Origin: Chrysaora quinquecirrha
Lineage: Eukaryota; Cnidaria; Scyphozoa; Semaeostomeae; Pelagiidae
Assembly (NCBI GenBank): GCA_014526335.1
Contig: JACTAT010000039.1
Span: 6,688,373-6,752,372, forward strand
Direction of reading: 5' to 3'
DNA length: 64,000 nt
The notes below the pieces were generated by a model, which was not told where the DNA came from, did no database searches, and saw nothing but the letters and a program-made list of their open reading frames with translations. The position numbers were made by a program, and so were the translations under genes. Positions 1 through 14,100 of this stretch are shown here, in pieces (within the stretch, counting starts at the first letter, position 1; every line of letters begins with the position of its first letter).

Positions 1-1779
1 TAACTTTCGAGCTTTGCTGACTAACTTATTTGCAAACAAACTAACTAAGCCCCAAAGAATCGTCCCGTTTAAGTCGCTATGATACGCTCATTATATTCTC
101 ACTGGTTTTAAGTCACTCGGGTTCGAGTCCAGTTCTGGGAATCCAACTCTAACGAAACCCTCTTGAAAATTTCGCCGCCATTTAATTAATAACATTTAGC
201 TTACGCTGTCTGGTATTCTTTTGACGCATCCGGGTGCCGAGTTCGCATATCCGTGTTTTCGATACAAGACAGGACACTGCCATTTTGAGAATTGGCAACT
301 TGTCAGCAAAATCTAAAATCAAGCAGCAATGCATGAAAAAATTAAAATGAGCGAGAGGTGTTCTAAACATTAACATCTTGCGCGCTAGTTTTTAATGGCA
401 AAAAGTCGCTAGATGTCACACAATCAAATTTTTTACAAATATATCTCCTTGTTATATATAAAAATATAGGCAATTTTTGTTTCAATTAATTTTTTTTCAA
501 TTATTTTTTGAATAATGAAAATCATTAACTTGCTTTGATGCGCTGAAGGAAGGGCGAAGGTGCCTCCAGCCAGGCAGTGTGTTTACATTTTGACCTGAGT
601 CTTAGAATTATTGTTATTGTCTACTTTCAAAACAAACACAGCAATTGCTAAACAATTTGCCTTGCAGAAAATGTATCTTTGTGTGACATGTTGCCTTCCT
701 TGATCTCAAAATAGAAGACATTTTGACACTTCAAGGAGATATGAAATTGAGAAAAACGTGATTACGATTAATCAAAGATGACTTCGATTGTGGTGGTGAC
801 TGTGATCGTGATAGTGATTATGATGTTAATGATGACGATGATGATGATGATGATGATCTTCGTGATCATGATAATGATGATGATGATGATGATGATGATG
901 ATGGTGATTAAGATGATGATGACGACGACGATGATGAAGATGCTGATGGTGATGTTAAAGCTAATCGAGTTGTGGCAGTGGCGGTCGTTGTGGCGGTGGT
1001 GGTGGTAGTGATGGTGGTAACGATGGATATTTATATTAGAACATTCAAATGCGAAAAGCTGTCAATAAAGTGTTAATTAACATGGAGAGAAACCGCCGAA
1101 ATAAATGCGAAAATTGAAAGTACCAACAGCCGCACCTGTCTGATCTGAGGAATGTTCATAATTGAACTAAAAATGACATCGAAAGATTGACAACACTAAA
1201 GAAAGGGAATCCTCGTGCGTGTTGCTTGCGTCTGCGTGCCACCCTGCGTGTCCACTGTAGTCATTGCAGTGCACGTTAAAGATAAAGCAAACATCTTTTC
1301 AGTAGAAGATTCGTTATTCTGGTGATTCAGCCACTCATAATGGGAAATCAAAAACTGGGGGGAACGCCCACTGGACCAAACGTTGTAAGAATTCTGACCG
1401 AGAGCTTAGATCCTGAAGTGATAGTGACTGTGACTTGAAGAGTTTTTGGGAACTTCATTGAGTTTCATTTAGCGCTGTTGGAGTTTTGGCAATGGGTCAC
1501 TTGTTCCAGTGCGAATCATGGGTTCGAATCCATCTGCGGTCATTGGGCTCGAACTAGACTGATTACCTGAGTCGTAGTTATCGCTATTGAAGTAAATGCT
1601 AGGACGCTCAAACTACAGTTTGAGCGATTGGTTTGAGCGACCTCGGTTTGGTATTAGTCTCGGTCTGATGAGCGATAACTGGGACCCAAGTAATAAGTTT
1701 AGGCTCGAACCTATACCCACCAAATTTTGTTGTGATATTGGTAAAGTAAATGAAGCTTATTTTCAACGTTTTCTTGTAG
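1..1779. other. No gene recognised; upstream or intronic DNA of the adhesion GPCR
   Basis: No exon could be supported here. The stretch holds a TGATGA-type microsatellite (about 778-1020) and, around 1490-1710, remnants of tRNA-like repeat sequence with a B-box-like GGTTCGAATCC. A segment near 1666-1705 resembles one at about 24370-24415, so it is repetitive. The signal peptide and first exon(s) of the receptor that begins at 1780 are expected either here, unrecognised, or left of the window. Confidence 0.5.
778..1020. repeat. TGATGA-type microsatellite
   Basis: Imperfect GAT/TGA trinucleotide tract. The long Met/Ile-rich open frame it creates is an artefact of the repeat. Confidence 0.9.
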
Positions 1780-4700
1780 GTTGCAACCAAGGTCTTGGGA
1801 TGGACGCAAATAATAAGATGATCCCGGATTCAAGGATAACTGCATCTTCAGAGGAGAAATTTTTTGAAGCAAAATATGGTCGCTTGAATGAACGTTACAA
1901 GTGAGGACATTTTCTGTCTTAACGTTTTTTTTACTTCTACTTCAATTCCTTGTCGTGCTTAAGCGTTGGCGTATAAAACCAAAGGACATAAGTTCAAATA
2001 TCGTACCAATACCTTAAAAATACTTCAATTACACTGCCGGGAAGTTGATCGATTTCTAACTTTTTTGAAGGAACGTATATCCGAGGGAGGATTTTATTTT
2101 CAAAACAACTTTATTGCTTCGAGACTATAAGTTCCCAAAAGTTTGTTTAATTCTAACCTTGATCTTAAGACAGAACTTATAAACTTAAGAGGAGAGGAGG
2201 AAAGCCTATTTACTGTTTAGCCCGAGCCTAAACTTGAAAACAGCCACTTATTCAAAATAACGCCCTCCTACGAGGGCCGTTTAAAGAAGGGGGCGCTTGT
2301 TACGCAACTTGACATTTTAGGGGAAATTTATAAGAAGACTTTAAGAGGGTAATAATACAATCAAAATAATTCGAATCTCGAATTGTTTCTTTTACTCTGC
2401 TTGTTTCACTTTAGTCCGGAGAAAAGAAACTTTGGTGGATGGTGTGCCTATGACTGCTCACCAGGAAAAGTAGAATATTTACAAGTGGATCTCGGGAAGG
2501 CAAAGACAGTGACAGCTATTGAAACACAAGCAGTATACCGGTCTAATCGATATGTGACGTCATATTCGCTGAGTTACAGTTATGACGGAGTGAAGTGGAT
2601 TGATCGTAAAGTTAATGGCAAGGGAGAGGTGAGTTTATGCTTTTCCTTTTCATTAGGCCATGATCAAACATTGTTGGTCAAACATTTGAGATTTGCTTTA
2701 CAAGCAATGTTTACTGTTTGGCCACGTCAAACATTCCTAAAAAAGCAGGATTCACTCAGTAAGGCCATTGCCAAACAATCAAACATTGTTCATAAAACAT
2801 TTGTGATTTGCTTTGCAAGCAATGCTTGATTGTTTCGTTTGGCCACGTCACAAAACATTACCCAGCAATAAGAATTCGCTCAGTAAGACCGTTGCCAAAC
2901 AATCAAACATTGTTCATCAAACATTTGAGATTGCTTTACAGGCAATGTTTGACCATTTGGCTACGTCATAAACATTGCTTGACAAGCAGAATTTGCTTGA
3001 CAATGTTTTTGAAAACTTCCAAAAGTTCGAAAAAGTTTTATGCTCGCATCAAGCCAAAACATGTTTGCTGTACAATGTTTTTTAATGTGGCCAAACAGTC
3101 AAGCATTGTTTTTGACTAGCAAATTGCAAATGGTTGACAAACAATTTTTTATTGTTTGGCCAGGGCCTAATGTTTTTGAAATACTTCAATAACATTTTCT
3201 ACCAATATTCAGCAAAAATGTTTGACGAGCGATGTTTTTGATGTAGCGAAACAATCAAACAAGCAATCAAGTTTCAAATGTGTGAAAAATCATGTTTGAT
3301 CGTTTGGCAAGTACCAATGTTTCCAATCCTTTGCTTTATTTCAAAAAGATTGTTCTTATTTCAAAAAAACCTGCACCCGTAATCATCTCTTTTCAGCTCC
3401 TTATTCTCAATTAAAATGTGTTTGCTGAAATCCACTTGCCTTCTGAATCTGACAAGCTCATAAAAACACATTAGCTAAAATGCAAAACAAACACATCATG
3501 TAGAGTGTTTCCCATTAACATGCGGTGAGTTGAGTGGAGAGCCCATGACCTTTCCAGGAAATTTATGGTGAATGTAAATACACTTAAAATCAGCTTAGCC
3601 TTCCTGGTCACCATCAACAGCTGTGCTTCTTGCAGTGATGACCTGATGTAATACATTCAATATGCTGCGGCACGGTTTCAGGGCTTTAGATTTCTCAGAT
3701 CTACAAAACACGAATTTTTCTTTAAGAATTTCTCTTAAACTATATGATTTTCAAGATAAAATCGTGTACAAGGGGATTTTCAGAACAAGTTTATCAACTG
3801 TTTTGGCATGACAAGGGGTTGGTTTTGAAGTTGCTTCTACATGAAATATTCGACTGACCATGATCTTTTTGTACCGCGTTTCATGTCGTTATTCAAAAGT
3901 GCTCAATTTTCACTTATTTTTAGAACTTTTTTTGTTACAAAAGCGTGACAGATTGGTGTTCTGGAGATGTCATGGTTTTATGCTCATAAGCAACATAATA
4001 AATAATAATAGCCAGTGGCGTAGCGGAGGTATGTGGAGCCCTTAGTGACGTAAAGGGATTGGGGCCCCTTGTTACCACGTTTTATTAGGAACTAGGAAGC
4101 TGAAATGGGAAATAGGGACTAGTAAATAGGGACCAGGCACTAGGAAATAGGGGCTAGGAAACTGCAAGGATGTGGAAAGCTTTCTGGACGTTCGTGTTTT
4201 TTCGGCGGTTGCAACAATCACGTTAATAATTAAACAAAGAAGAATCAGATTTTCAAAGCTTCAGGTAATGATAAGCTAACCCTGCTCTAAAGCATCAACT
4301 TTGCAATATCATAGTCAATAGAAAACTATAAGTTTTCTATTGACTATGGCAATATCAATGACGTACTCACTTCTTAGCAGTTTGTCATATAAGAAAACAC
4401 GCGTATTTCATCAGGAAAGATCATTTATGAAAGACATAATTTTAAGGTTGGGGGCCCCTTGAAGCCTCTTATCAGCGGGGGCCCTGAGTGGTATGCCCTA
4501 AAGGTAAACACCGTCGGCTACGCTAGAACACAAGGGCACAAGGGTAGTGAATTGTGTAGCAATTCTACCATTGCTTTTGAACTGAAAATGCGTAACCTCC
4601 AGGGCATCATGCTCCGAAATCTCAGTTTTATCCATGCAATATCTTTCTACCCATAGATTGCTCCACTTCAGTTGGCATCAATGCAAACATCAGGGATATA

Positions 4701-5092
4701 CCTAATAAAGCAATGTCGGCATCATCAGTTTTCTTCAAACATTATGCATATGAGGGAAGACTCAACAACATACATCGAGTATCAGGCGATACAAGAAGCT
4801 GGGGGCATGGTGCCCAATGAAAACGGACAAATCACCGTACTTACAGGTGAGTAGGTATTAATTATATTGATTATGATGATGGTGATGGTGGTGATGTGGT
4901 TGATGATGATTAAGATGATGATGATGATGACGATGACAATGATGATGATGATGATAATGATGCTGATGATGATGATGATTATGATGATGATGATGATGAC
5001 GGTGATTTTGTTGGTGATAATGATGATGATGATGATGATTAAGATGATGATGATGATGACGATGACAATGATGATGGTGATGATAATGATGC

Positions 5093-5140
<48 letters not shown>

Positions 5141-5160
5141 CGGTGATTTTGTTGGTGATA

Positions 5161-5193
<33 letters not shown>

Positions 5194-8100
5194 CTGATGA
5201 TGTTGATGATGATGATGATAATGATTATGATGATGATCACGATGATGATCATGATAATGATAATGAGGATTAAGATGATGCTGATGATGTTGATGATGAT
5301 GGTGATTCTGATTCATTTGTTTCCTAGATCGATCTTGGCCGTGTCCGTGTCCTGTCCGGTGTCTCAACTCAAGGTTATAACTATAATCTATGGACAACTC
5401 AATACAAACTCAATTACAGCGTCGATGGTGTTGTCTGGAAACAATACATGGAACAAGGATCTGTCAAGGTTTGTTCATTTTATGTTACCCCCGTTGTTTT
5501 TAAAAGTTTCCTAATGACTTGATTATGAATTATTGAAATTAGACGGGGATACACACTTCAAAGCTCCCTTAACATCAGACCTAGAAGATTTTCTTCTCTT
5601 AAGTATTCCGTTTTTCTAGAAAGTACAGTTTTTGCATCTTGAATCTGAAGAACGCACAAAAAAGGAGTATCATGTGGGCACAAAAAGCCAAAAATTATAA
5701 AAACTAGAGTATAAAGAGTGCCAAATATAGAAGGTCTCATGGTGTGTTTTGCGCCATTATTTAAGATCTAAAAGGACTTGTGACAAGTCTCAATTTTTTT
5801 TTTGAGATCATTATGTTTGGGATTGTAAAGGCATCAGTCGGTATAAAGCGCTGTGCAGCCCCTCAGAGGGAACGAGCGAAGCGAGAGGTGGAATTGCTAC
5901 TTATTGCTGCATAGTGACATATCTCAAATATATTGAGGACTTGACTAATAAGTAAGACTTGTGACAAGACCTGAATCTCAGAAGCAAAATAACTAATGAG
6001 ATCTCGATCCTGGCTGTGACGCTACCGTGATTGGGGCTCGAACTCCGACTGCATTGAGCTCCTATAGACAGTCATTACCGCTATGAAAGAAGCTTCATGT
6101 CTCAAATTAATCATGATCTCTTGTTTTTCAGCTTTTTATTGGAAATTCAGATAATAATACAATCAGAACACACATGTTTATTACGAAAGCAACTGCAAGA
6201 TTTATCAGGTTCATTCCTACAAGATGGAATAATTATCCAAACGATTTCGCATGTCTACGAGTTGAAGTCTACGAATGTCTGCCAATATCCGGTATAAACC
6301 AGTATATCTGCACAGTTAGATAATATTAATTAATTTGTTCTAAGACCCCGTTTACACTAGCACGGAATCAAGTGGATCCCTACCCAAACTACTACAAATT
6401 GGTTTTCCGGTTTTACTGGACCTGCTGGATCCGTAACCATCTGAACTTGATTCGTTCCAGTGAAAACATGGGCAAAAATGGTCAAGGATCCGAAATTGGA
6501 TCCATACCCATTTGGATCTGTACTAGTGTAAATGGGTTCTAAACTGCCAATACATAACTTAGCCAATATATGTCCAAGCGACCAAAATTGTTTGTCGAAC
6601 ATCTGAAGCTTGCGTATCATGCTAAATGTTTTATAGTTTGCCCACACCGTAAAACATTGCTCGTCAAACATTTGAAGTTTGCACATCATGCAAAATGTTT
6701 CACAGTTAAATATATAAATGGTTGTCCAGTTTTTCTCTTGATGTGTTTTCTTCGTCCTAGAATTCCCATTCTCCTTCCTCAATCAGCTTTTTCTTTCTCT
6801 CTCTGACGCTCTGTTGCCCTTTCTTTTCCAGGGTCTGTGCCAACAATAGTCACCGGAATAAGCAATCGGATCGTGAAACGAGGCGAATCATTCAACCTCA
6901 CTTGCGTGATAACTGGACAGCCTTTGATTGAAGTGACTTGGCAAAAGAACGGCAAATCCCTTTCAACCACTGATATGATGAGTATAACTGGATTGGTACG
7001 TGGTGAATATCATCACACGTCACTTGATTTCAAGAATATCAAAATGGGTGAAGATGGAAATAGATATTCATGTGCTGCTAATTATCCTGGTGTCAATATC
7101 CAAGCTGTTTCCACGGCTCAAATCACTGTTGATGGTAGGTGTTTTAAATTCTGCAATTTACCTTTTTCCCTCGATTCAGCACCCGGGTGCTTATTTAATC
7201 CGTCTCAAAGAGGAATAATTACTTCAAAATTTGCATGCATAAACTAACCTGATGCCAACTAAGCTTTGCAGCAACTGGAAAAGGTGTATCTTGATCCCCC
7301 CCATCAAGAGCTTGTACATACTCAATCAAAGGAGTGTCTTGGACCAACCTGATAGGTATCTCAATCCAAAGGGGGGGGGGGGCACTCATTCAAGGGGGGG
7401 CACTTATTCAAGGAAAGACGATTTGGGAATTGCTATTTCGGAAATTAGCAAGCTAATATTTCGATATGAACCTTTAGAATTTACCACTGATAAAGAAATA
7501 TGGTTTTGCTTGTGGGACATGTTTTATTGGACCGATAGTACAGCCATTGAAATCTGGGACACTGGAACAAGCTCCTTTAACCCGGAGAATAGGCTTTGTA
7601 CGCCATTTAGCAAATCATTGCTAGGCCCTGGCCAAAATATCAAACAATGTTTGTCAAACATTTGGAATTTGCTTATCAAGCAATGTTTGAACGTTTGGCC
7701 ACGTCACAAAACATTTCTTGAAAGGCACAAATAAGCAAAATTCGTTGTCCTATGTTTCTTATAGAGCTTAAAACAATTTTGCTTGAAGCAAGCAAATATT
7801 CTTGGACGAGCATTGTTTTGCGACGTGGCCCAACGCTGAAACATTTTGCTTTTCGTTTGAGCGTCCAGCAATTCAGTTTAATTGTATGTTGAGTTTGTAA
7901 AGTACAGCACAGGGCCGTCGCTAGGTCTCAACGACCGGGGGGTGTAGCTCGGCATTTTGCTGACTAAATAGGCGTGGCTTTTTAGAGATGGGTGCGGCTT
8001 GGCTGTTGCTCTTACCTTGGCGAATTTCTTTTTGTTTCCCATGCTTTCCACACAACCGTCAGGCCATGAATATTATGCTTGAATCATAGAACATCATATA

Positions 8101-11100
8101 GAAATGGGGACACACATGCAAGAGGGGTCCGGGGGCATACTCCCCGGAAAAATTTTGAAACTTTGAACTCAAAACGTGATACCCAAACACACTTCAAAAC
8201 AAATCGTCCTTAGATTCTAGGAAATGCCCTTAAATTGGATTCCTCTCGTAATTTTTCTTTCCTTCCATCTTCAGGCACAGTACCAGTTCTCAAGATTCAG
8301 AAAATCGGAGACGACTTTGTCGTGATCCAACTTGGTTTACAAGGCACTGTCATGTCGGATATAACAGGCTACGAAGTCACACTCGTCGATTTCACTTCAT
8401 CGGCTGAAATTGAACAAAATATGCATTAAATGCTAGCATGGCTCCGCGGAAGATCATTGGTCTAAAACCGTTTACTAAATACAACATAAATGTATGTCTG
8501 CTTTATCTGAAGAGCAGCAAGGGCTCCAAGATACCAAATCAGCAATTCAGAACAATGCACTGTAGTGAGTATATTATCTTTTTATTTTTCGTCTTCCATT
8601 GTGCTTAATGCTGGCAAAAATTTAAGTGCTTGAAGGTGCTTTGGCTACCTGGTCTAACCCAGCTTACCCGGGCTGTCAAGAGCTCGTAGTGGTTAGTGTC
8701 CCCACGAGCTAAGCCGTAATCTGTAAAGGCCTGGCTAAACATTGTCCCGCGTAACATGTCCTCTCGATGTCTCCCAGTTTACCCACCTCGGAAACTTTGT
8801 ATCGCGGGAAGAAATTTGCAGCGAGAGACATGCAAATGTTTCTCGGAGACCGTCGGAGACAACAGAAACATTTCCTATCTCCGTGACCCGTAAGACACGT
8901 TGCTCGCTTGTCACTCGCATGTTTAGCCACCCTCTGGGGCACGCCGAATAGATTTTCGCGCGTGACATGTCTCCTAGTTTAGCCAAAGCTTAATTCTATG
9001 GAAGTGAAAACATTCGCCAGAAGTGATACGTCACGAAATGACTGTCTGACGAAAGTCTGAGGGAATCTGATATCTTGTGAAAGAAGCTAATTTTATTTAT
9101 TTCTTGTTTAGGGCCTAAAAGTTCACCAGTCAGCTTATCGATAAAAGCATCAACCAGAACTCATTGGAAATTCATTGGCGTGAACCGATTAATGACAAGT
9201 GCAACAGCCCGATTGTCGGATACGATGTGAGAATAGTCCGATACGACAAAGTCAGTAAGATCTACCAGACAACTACCAACTCAACTAAGACTAAAAGCTT
9301 TGTCTTATCACCTATTAAGCCTGGTAATAAATACAATCTGACTGTCCGAGCAAGAACAGTAGCTGGCTGGGGACCTTTCACGACATCATCGATTACCTTC
9401 AGTCCAATACCAGGTAGGCTTGAGTCTTTTCTTAGAATAAGTGTTTTCCACAATTGGCATGCCACAGTTAACAGGATTTATATCTGGACTGCATGACCAG
9501 AGCGCTAAAGATGATTCCTCTTAACTTAAGAGCCGAGCAAAATTAATGACGAGCTTTCTACTTCATGCAGCCCTGGACAAAATAGGGCAAGAGTGCCACA
9601 AGTGGCTTGAGTACGCCTGGTTCTCATATGGTGCAAACCTGATTTGTTTACATTTGTTTTGTTTACAATTTTGCTTTGTTTACTTTCAGTGACAACTTCC
9701 AGAACAACAACAACAGAAAAACAACAAGAGTCGTTACTACAAAGAAACCAGAAATCAAAATATCGAAAGAGTTGGTGAAAATAAAACAGGTGAAATGGAT
9801 CTTTAGATGTATGCTATTTCAGAAAGGCCTATTCTTCTAGGAGAAAAAGCCGAGGAAAAGGAGATTTTCGTTGCAAGGATATAGGATTATAACTTCTTTT
9901 TCTCGCCACTTTCTTTCTAAATAACTTAATGACTGAACATGTGAGAATTGGCATACGTTTTGGAATGCCAAAAGCAAGAAATAATACGAGGAATCCCCGC
10001 GGTTGTAGTAGAGGGTAAGGGAGAAAATCAATGTAACTCAAGATTCGAGACAACGATGCAATCGTGACGCAAAAATCATGACCACGCGGCCAAATCACTT
10101 CTAGGGAGATGTTTAATCGCATGGTCTGGATTGAAAGCTTCACCATGTCCCTTTTATAAAGTCAGGCATGAAAAGAAAGATTTGTAAATGCAAGTTCAAT
10201 TAACGAACTGACGTCCTTTCAGCTTAATCTGGCCTGTTATGCTTATAAGCTTGTTTTCGATTTTTATAGATTGGTGTTACAAATGAAAATGCCTTGAATG
10301 TGACGGTTAAGGTGGAAAAATTAACAAACAATTCGAAATTATTGAATAAAGAAGATATCTCATTGACTGCTGATATCCTGGAAGAAGTTGTGAAAAATAA
10401 TGGCACGGATCGGAAGATTGGAGAATCATTGGTGAAAACAGTCAGCAATATTTTGAACGCAAATGCAACAGTACTTGAAGAAAGTTATGAACAAAATAAC
10501 ACTGGTGTCAGGTAAGTTAGGCACTTGCCAAACGATCAAACATTATTTGTCAAACATTGTTGGTCAAACATTTGAGATTTGCTTCACAACCATTGTTTGA
10601 CCGTTTGGCTTCGTCACAAAACATTGCTTCACTAGCAGAATTGAATCAGCAATATTTTGAAGAACATTTGCTTCTCTTCTCCAGGCATCTTCTGCATCTC
10701 TTCTTCAGGCGTCTTCGGCATCTTTTCTTCAGGCATCTTTGGCATCTCTTCACCAGGCATTTTGGCATCTCTTCTTCAGGCATCTTTGGCATCTCTTCTT
10801 CAGGCATCTTTGGCATCTCTTCTCCAGGCATCTCTTCTCCAGGCATCTTCGGCATCTCTTCTCCAGGCATCTTCGACATCTCTTCTTCAGGCATCTTTGA
10901 CATCTCTTCTTCAGGCATCTTCGGCTTCTCTCCTTCAGGTATCTTAGGCATCTCTTCTTCAGGCATCTTTTCTCCAGGCATCTTAGGTATTTCTTATCCA
11001 GGCATCTTCGGCATCTTTTCTTCAGGCATCCTCGGCATCTGTTCTTCAGGCATCTAAGGCATTTCGTTTTGAGGCATCTTCGGCATCTTTTCTCCAGGCA

Positions 11101-14100
11101 TCTTAGGTATTTCTTCTCCAGGCATCTTTGGCATTTCTTCTTCAGGAATCTTTGAGATCTTTGAAGTTGAAATGGTGTTTTAGCGCCAGTCGCTAGGATC
11201 TCAGTAGTATTTTAACTGATCTAGACATCGACCCTGCCTGTGATGCTACCGTTGCTGGGCTCGAACCCTGACCACACTGAGCTTCTGACACCACGAGTCA
11301 GCTGGATTACACCACGACGCCACAGCACCTTCATCTCTTTTTGGGCATCTTTGGCATCTCTTCTCCAGACAAGGAATCTTCGGCATCTCTTCTTCAGGCA
11401 TTTTCAGCATCTCTAGACCTTTACATGACATCTGCGTCATTCTTACTTTCTAAGAAATTTTTTTCAACTTTTATATTCATTAATTATTATTTCTCTTTTA
11501 CTAGATACGTGAAAATCCTTGAGAGCTGGCTAGAAAAAGCTAACGTTGATGACAAAGACATTACTGAAACCACTCCAAACATTGTTGTCAAAAAGATCAA
11601 AATAGTTCGAAACAAAATCAAGAGCGACATCGTTTTCGAAGAGAAAGACGGGACATCGGTGACAGTACCAGCAGAAGTTGTTGAGCCAGTTATATTCAAA
11701 AACAACTCAAAGAAAAACAACGAGAGCATATATTTTGTTTACTACAAGAAGAATAGTTTCTTTGGCGGACAGAAGACTAAAGTCTCGGTGTTCTGTGTTG
11801 ATGGATATACTGTGGAAGAAAAAGTTGTGTATACCCCCGTGTTGGCATCGAGTATAGTTGGCAGAGAAGTGAGAAACCTGACGAAGCCTATTACACTGCG
11901 TTTTAAAGAGCAATTGTCAAAAGAGGTAATCATTACTTAGTATTAACTCTTTTGGTCTTAAACGGAATGTGATAACAGAAAATTTAAAGTTCTGATTAGA
12001 ATTGACAAGGGTTTTGGTTTAGAGTGAGCGCTGAGGACAATGTTTACATCAGGCCTTGGCTGAACAATTAAACATTATTTGCTGAAAATCTAAAATTTGA
12101 TTTTCAAGCAACGTTTGAGCGTTTGGCCACGTCACAAACATAGCTTGAAAAGCCAAAATGTTTCGGGAAAAGTTAAAAAAATGGGAGCTAGGGCATCAAT
12201 ATAGGGCATTTCCTTTCGTCGTTCTTTAATTCTTTCCAACAACTTCAATAAGTTAAATCTTCGTCCTTCCTGCATGTATCTATTTAAACATTGCAGTGAT
12301 TCCAACTTTGTTTACTTTCCAGAAAATCGAGAAAACTGCCTGCGTGTACTGGGATTTCAACGCCAAGGGTTAGTTGTTAGTCTTGTTAATTATTGTTTCT
12401 ATAGTTAATCATTGTTAATCAGTGTGACTCATTTTTCATCATTGTTACTCATTGTTGATTGTTATTAATCATTTTTACTCTTCTCTGATCAATGTTTAGT
12501 GGTCGTTATTTAATGCTAATCGTCGTTACTGATTTTTGATACTACTCATTGTAAATTTCTAACTCTTTTATAATCTTTAAGGCGTTTGTAATTTGGCAAT
12601 TTTTTTGAATATTTTTAGATGGAATGGGAGATTGGTCATCTGAAGGTTGCAGACTGCATAAAATCGTCAACAAAACAATTATATGTCAGTGTGATCACAT
12701 GACTAATTTTGCTGCTATGATGGTGAGCGCTCATCAAATTTCCATCAATTTAATGTTTCTGTTCATGAACTATTTCACACACTTTTCTGAGATTTTATTT
12801 CGCCTGGATTACCTAACAAAAGCTTTGCAAGTTACCGTATTTCCTCGCATATTCAGCCTCCCTCGAATAATCGACCCCATAGGATTGAGCTGCCCTCAGA
12901 TTGGTCCCAGACACCCTTTTAATGGTGTATGTGCAAGCTCCTGTTGGGAGGAATATAGAGACATCTTTTGACAGTTGCTGAAAACCTACTTTTCTGCAGA
13001 ACGTTAGTTTATTCATAAATTTTAAAATTATTGCTCCTCTTTGAGACGGATTTTCAAAAAGGGGGCTTAACTGAGGAGATATGGTATGCTTCTTACAGTT
13101 AACAGCAAGAAAGTTTTCTTAAAATTACAACATACTAAACATTATGATATAAATGTATTTTATTTTCAGGACATATATGCTCATACAAGCAAAGCTTGTG
13201 GAACCCATGGAAGAGCTCTATCCTACATTAGTGTTGTCGGCTGTTTCCTTTCGCTCATTGGACTGTTTCTCACGATGCTGACCTATACAATCTTCAGGTA
13301 GGCAATGCAGTTTTTGTATATATTAAGCAACTTTCGATATTTCTTCGGAAGCATGTCTAAAAACGGTAGTTTTCTGGAGTAGTTAGCACCCCAACACGCT
13401 GAGAAATTAAAGCGGTGGGCCTAGATATATTAATTTCTTGCCCAGAAATGTTTCATTTATTGCAATGAATATAAGTGATTTCATAAGCTCAACTTCTATT
13501 TTTTAAGTAAAAGTATTTTATGCTTAAATCAGTATAACCAGGGCGCATTAGGAAATCATGCAGACCCGACTTCCCTGTTGTAAATGTCGCATTCATTGCA
13601 TGCATAGTATTGGAGGCTTTCTTAATTGCCACTGCTACTGTCAGTATCATGAAAAATTCGTCTCTCCAAGTCTTAACCGTCTGAATCTCTAGAAAAATGC
13701 TCATCACAAAGCACACAACTTTCCAAAAAAGAAGATATAGATGTATAAAAACTTAACAGGCGAAACACTGTGCCCTTTAGGCAAAATTTACTTTTATGGC
13801 CTAACGACAGCTATGACCTATTTTCCATGGCCTAATGACATTAGTTAAGTTTACCCAATTGAAAAATTAACCCTTCTTCCTTGCAGGAGACTTCGAAGAG
13901 AAATAGCAGCAAGAATAATGCTACAGCTGTGTTTTGCATTGTTTGTCGTTGTCGTTCTGTTTCTGACTGGCCTAGAACGAACGAAAGAGCCGAATGTTTG
14001 TCTTGTAGTTGGCATTTCATTGCATTATTTTACATTGGTTGCATTCATGTGGATGTTTATGGAGGCCGTGTTCATGTATCATGCTTTTGTTATTGTATGG

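Noticed and set aside
2383..3119. Extension of the exon at 2415 as a longer ORF and the following 103-residue frame
   Set aside because: A GTGAG donor ends the exon at 2628; the rest is fold-back repeat.
4782..5514. Long Ile-, His- and Met-rich open frames on both strands
   Set aside because: They are translations of the TGATGA microsatellite; the true exons end at 4846 and resume at 5328.
10557..11057. Open frames of repeated SSSGIFGISS and MPEEEMPK
   Set aside because: They follow the 24-bp minisatellite inside an intron, without starts, splice logic or unique sequence.
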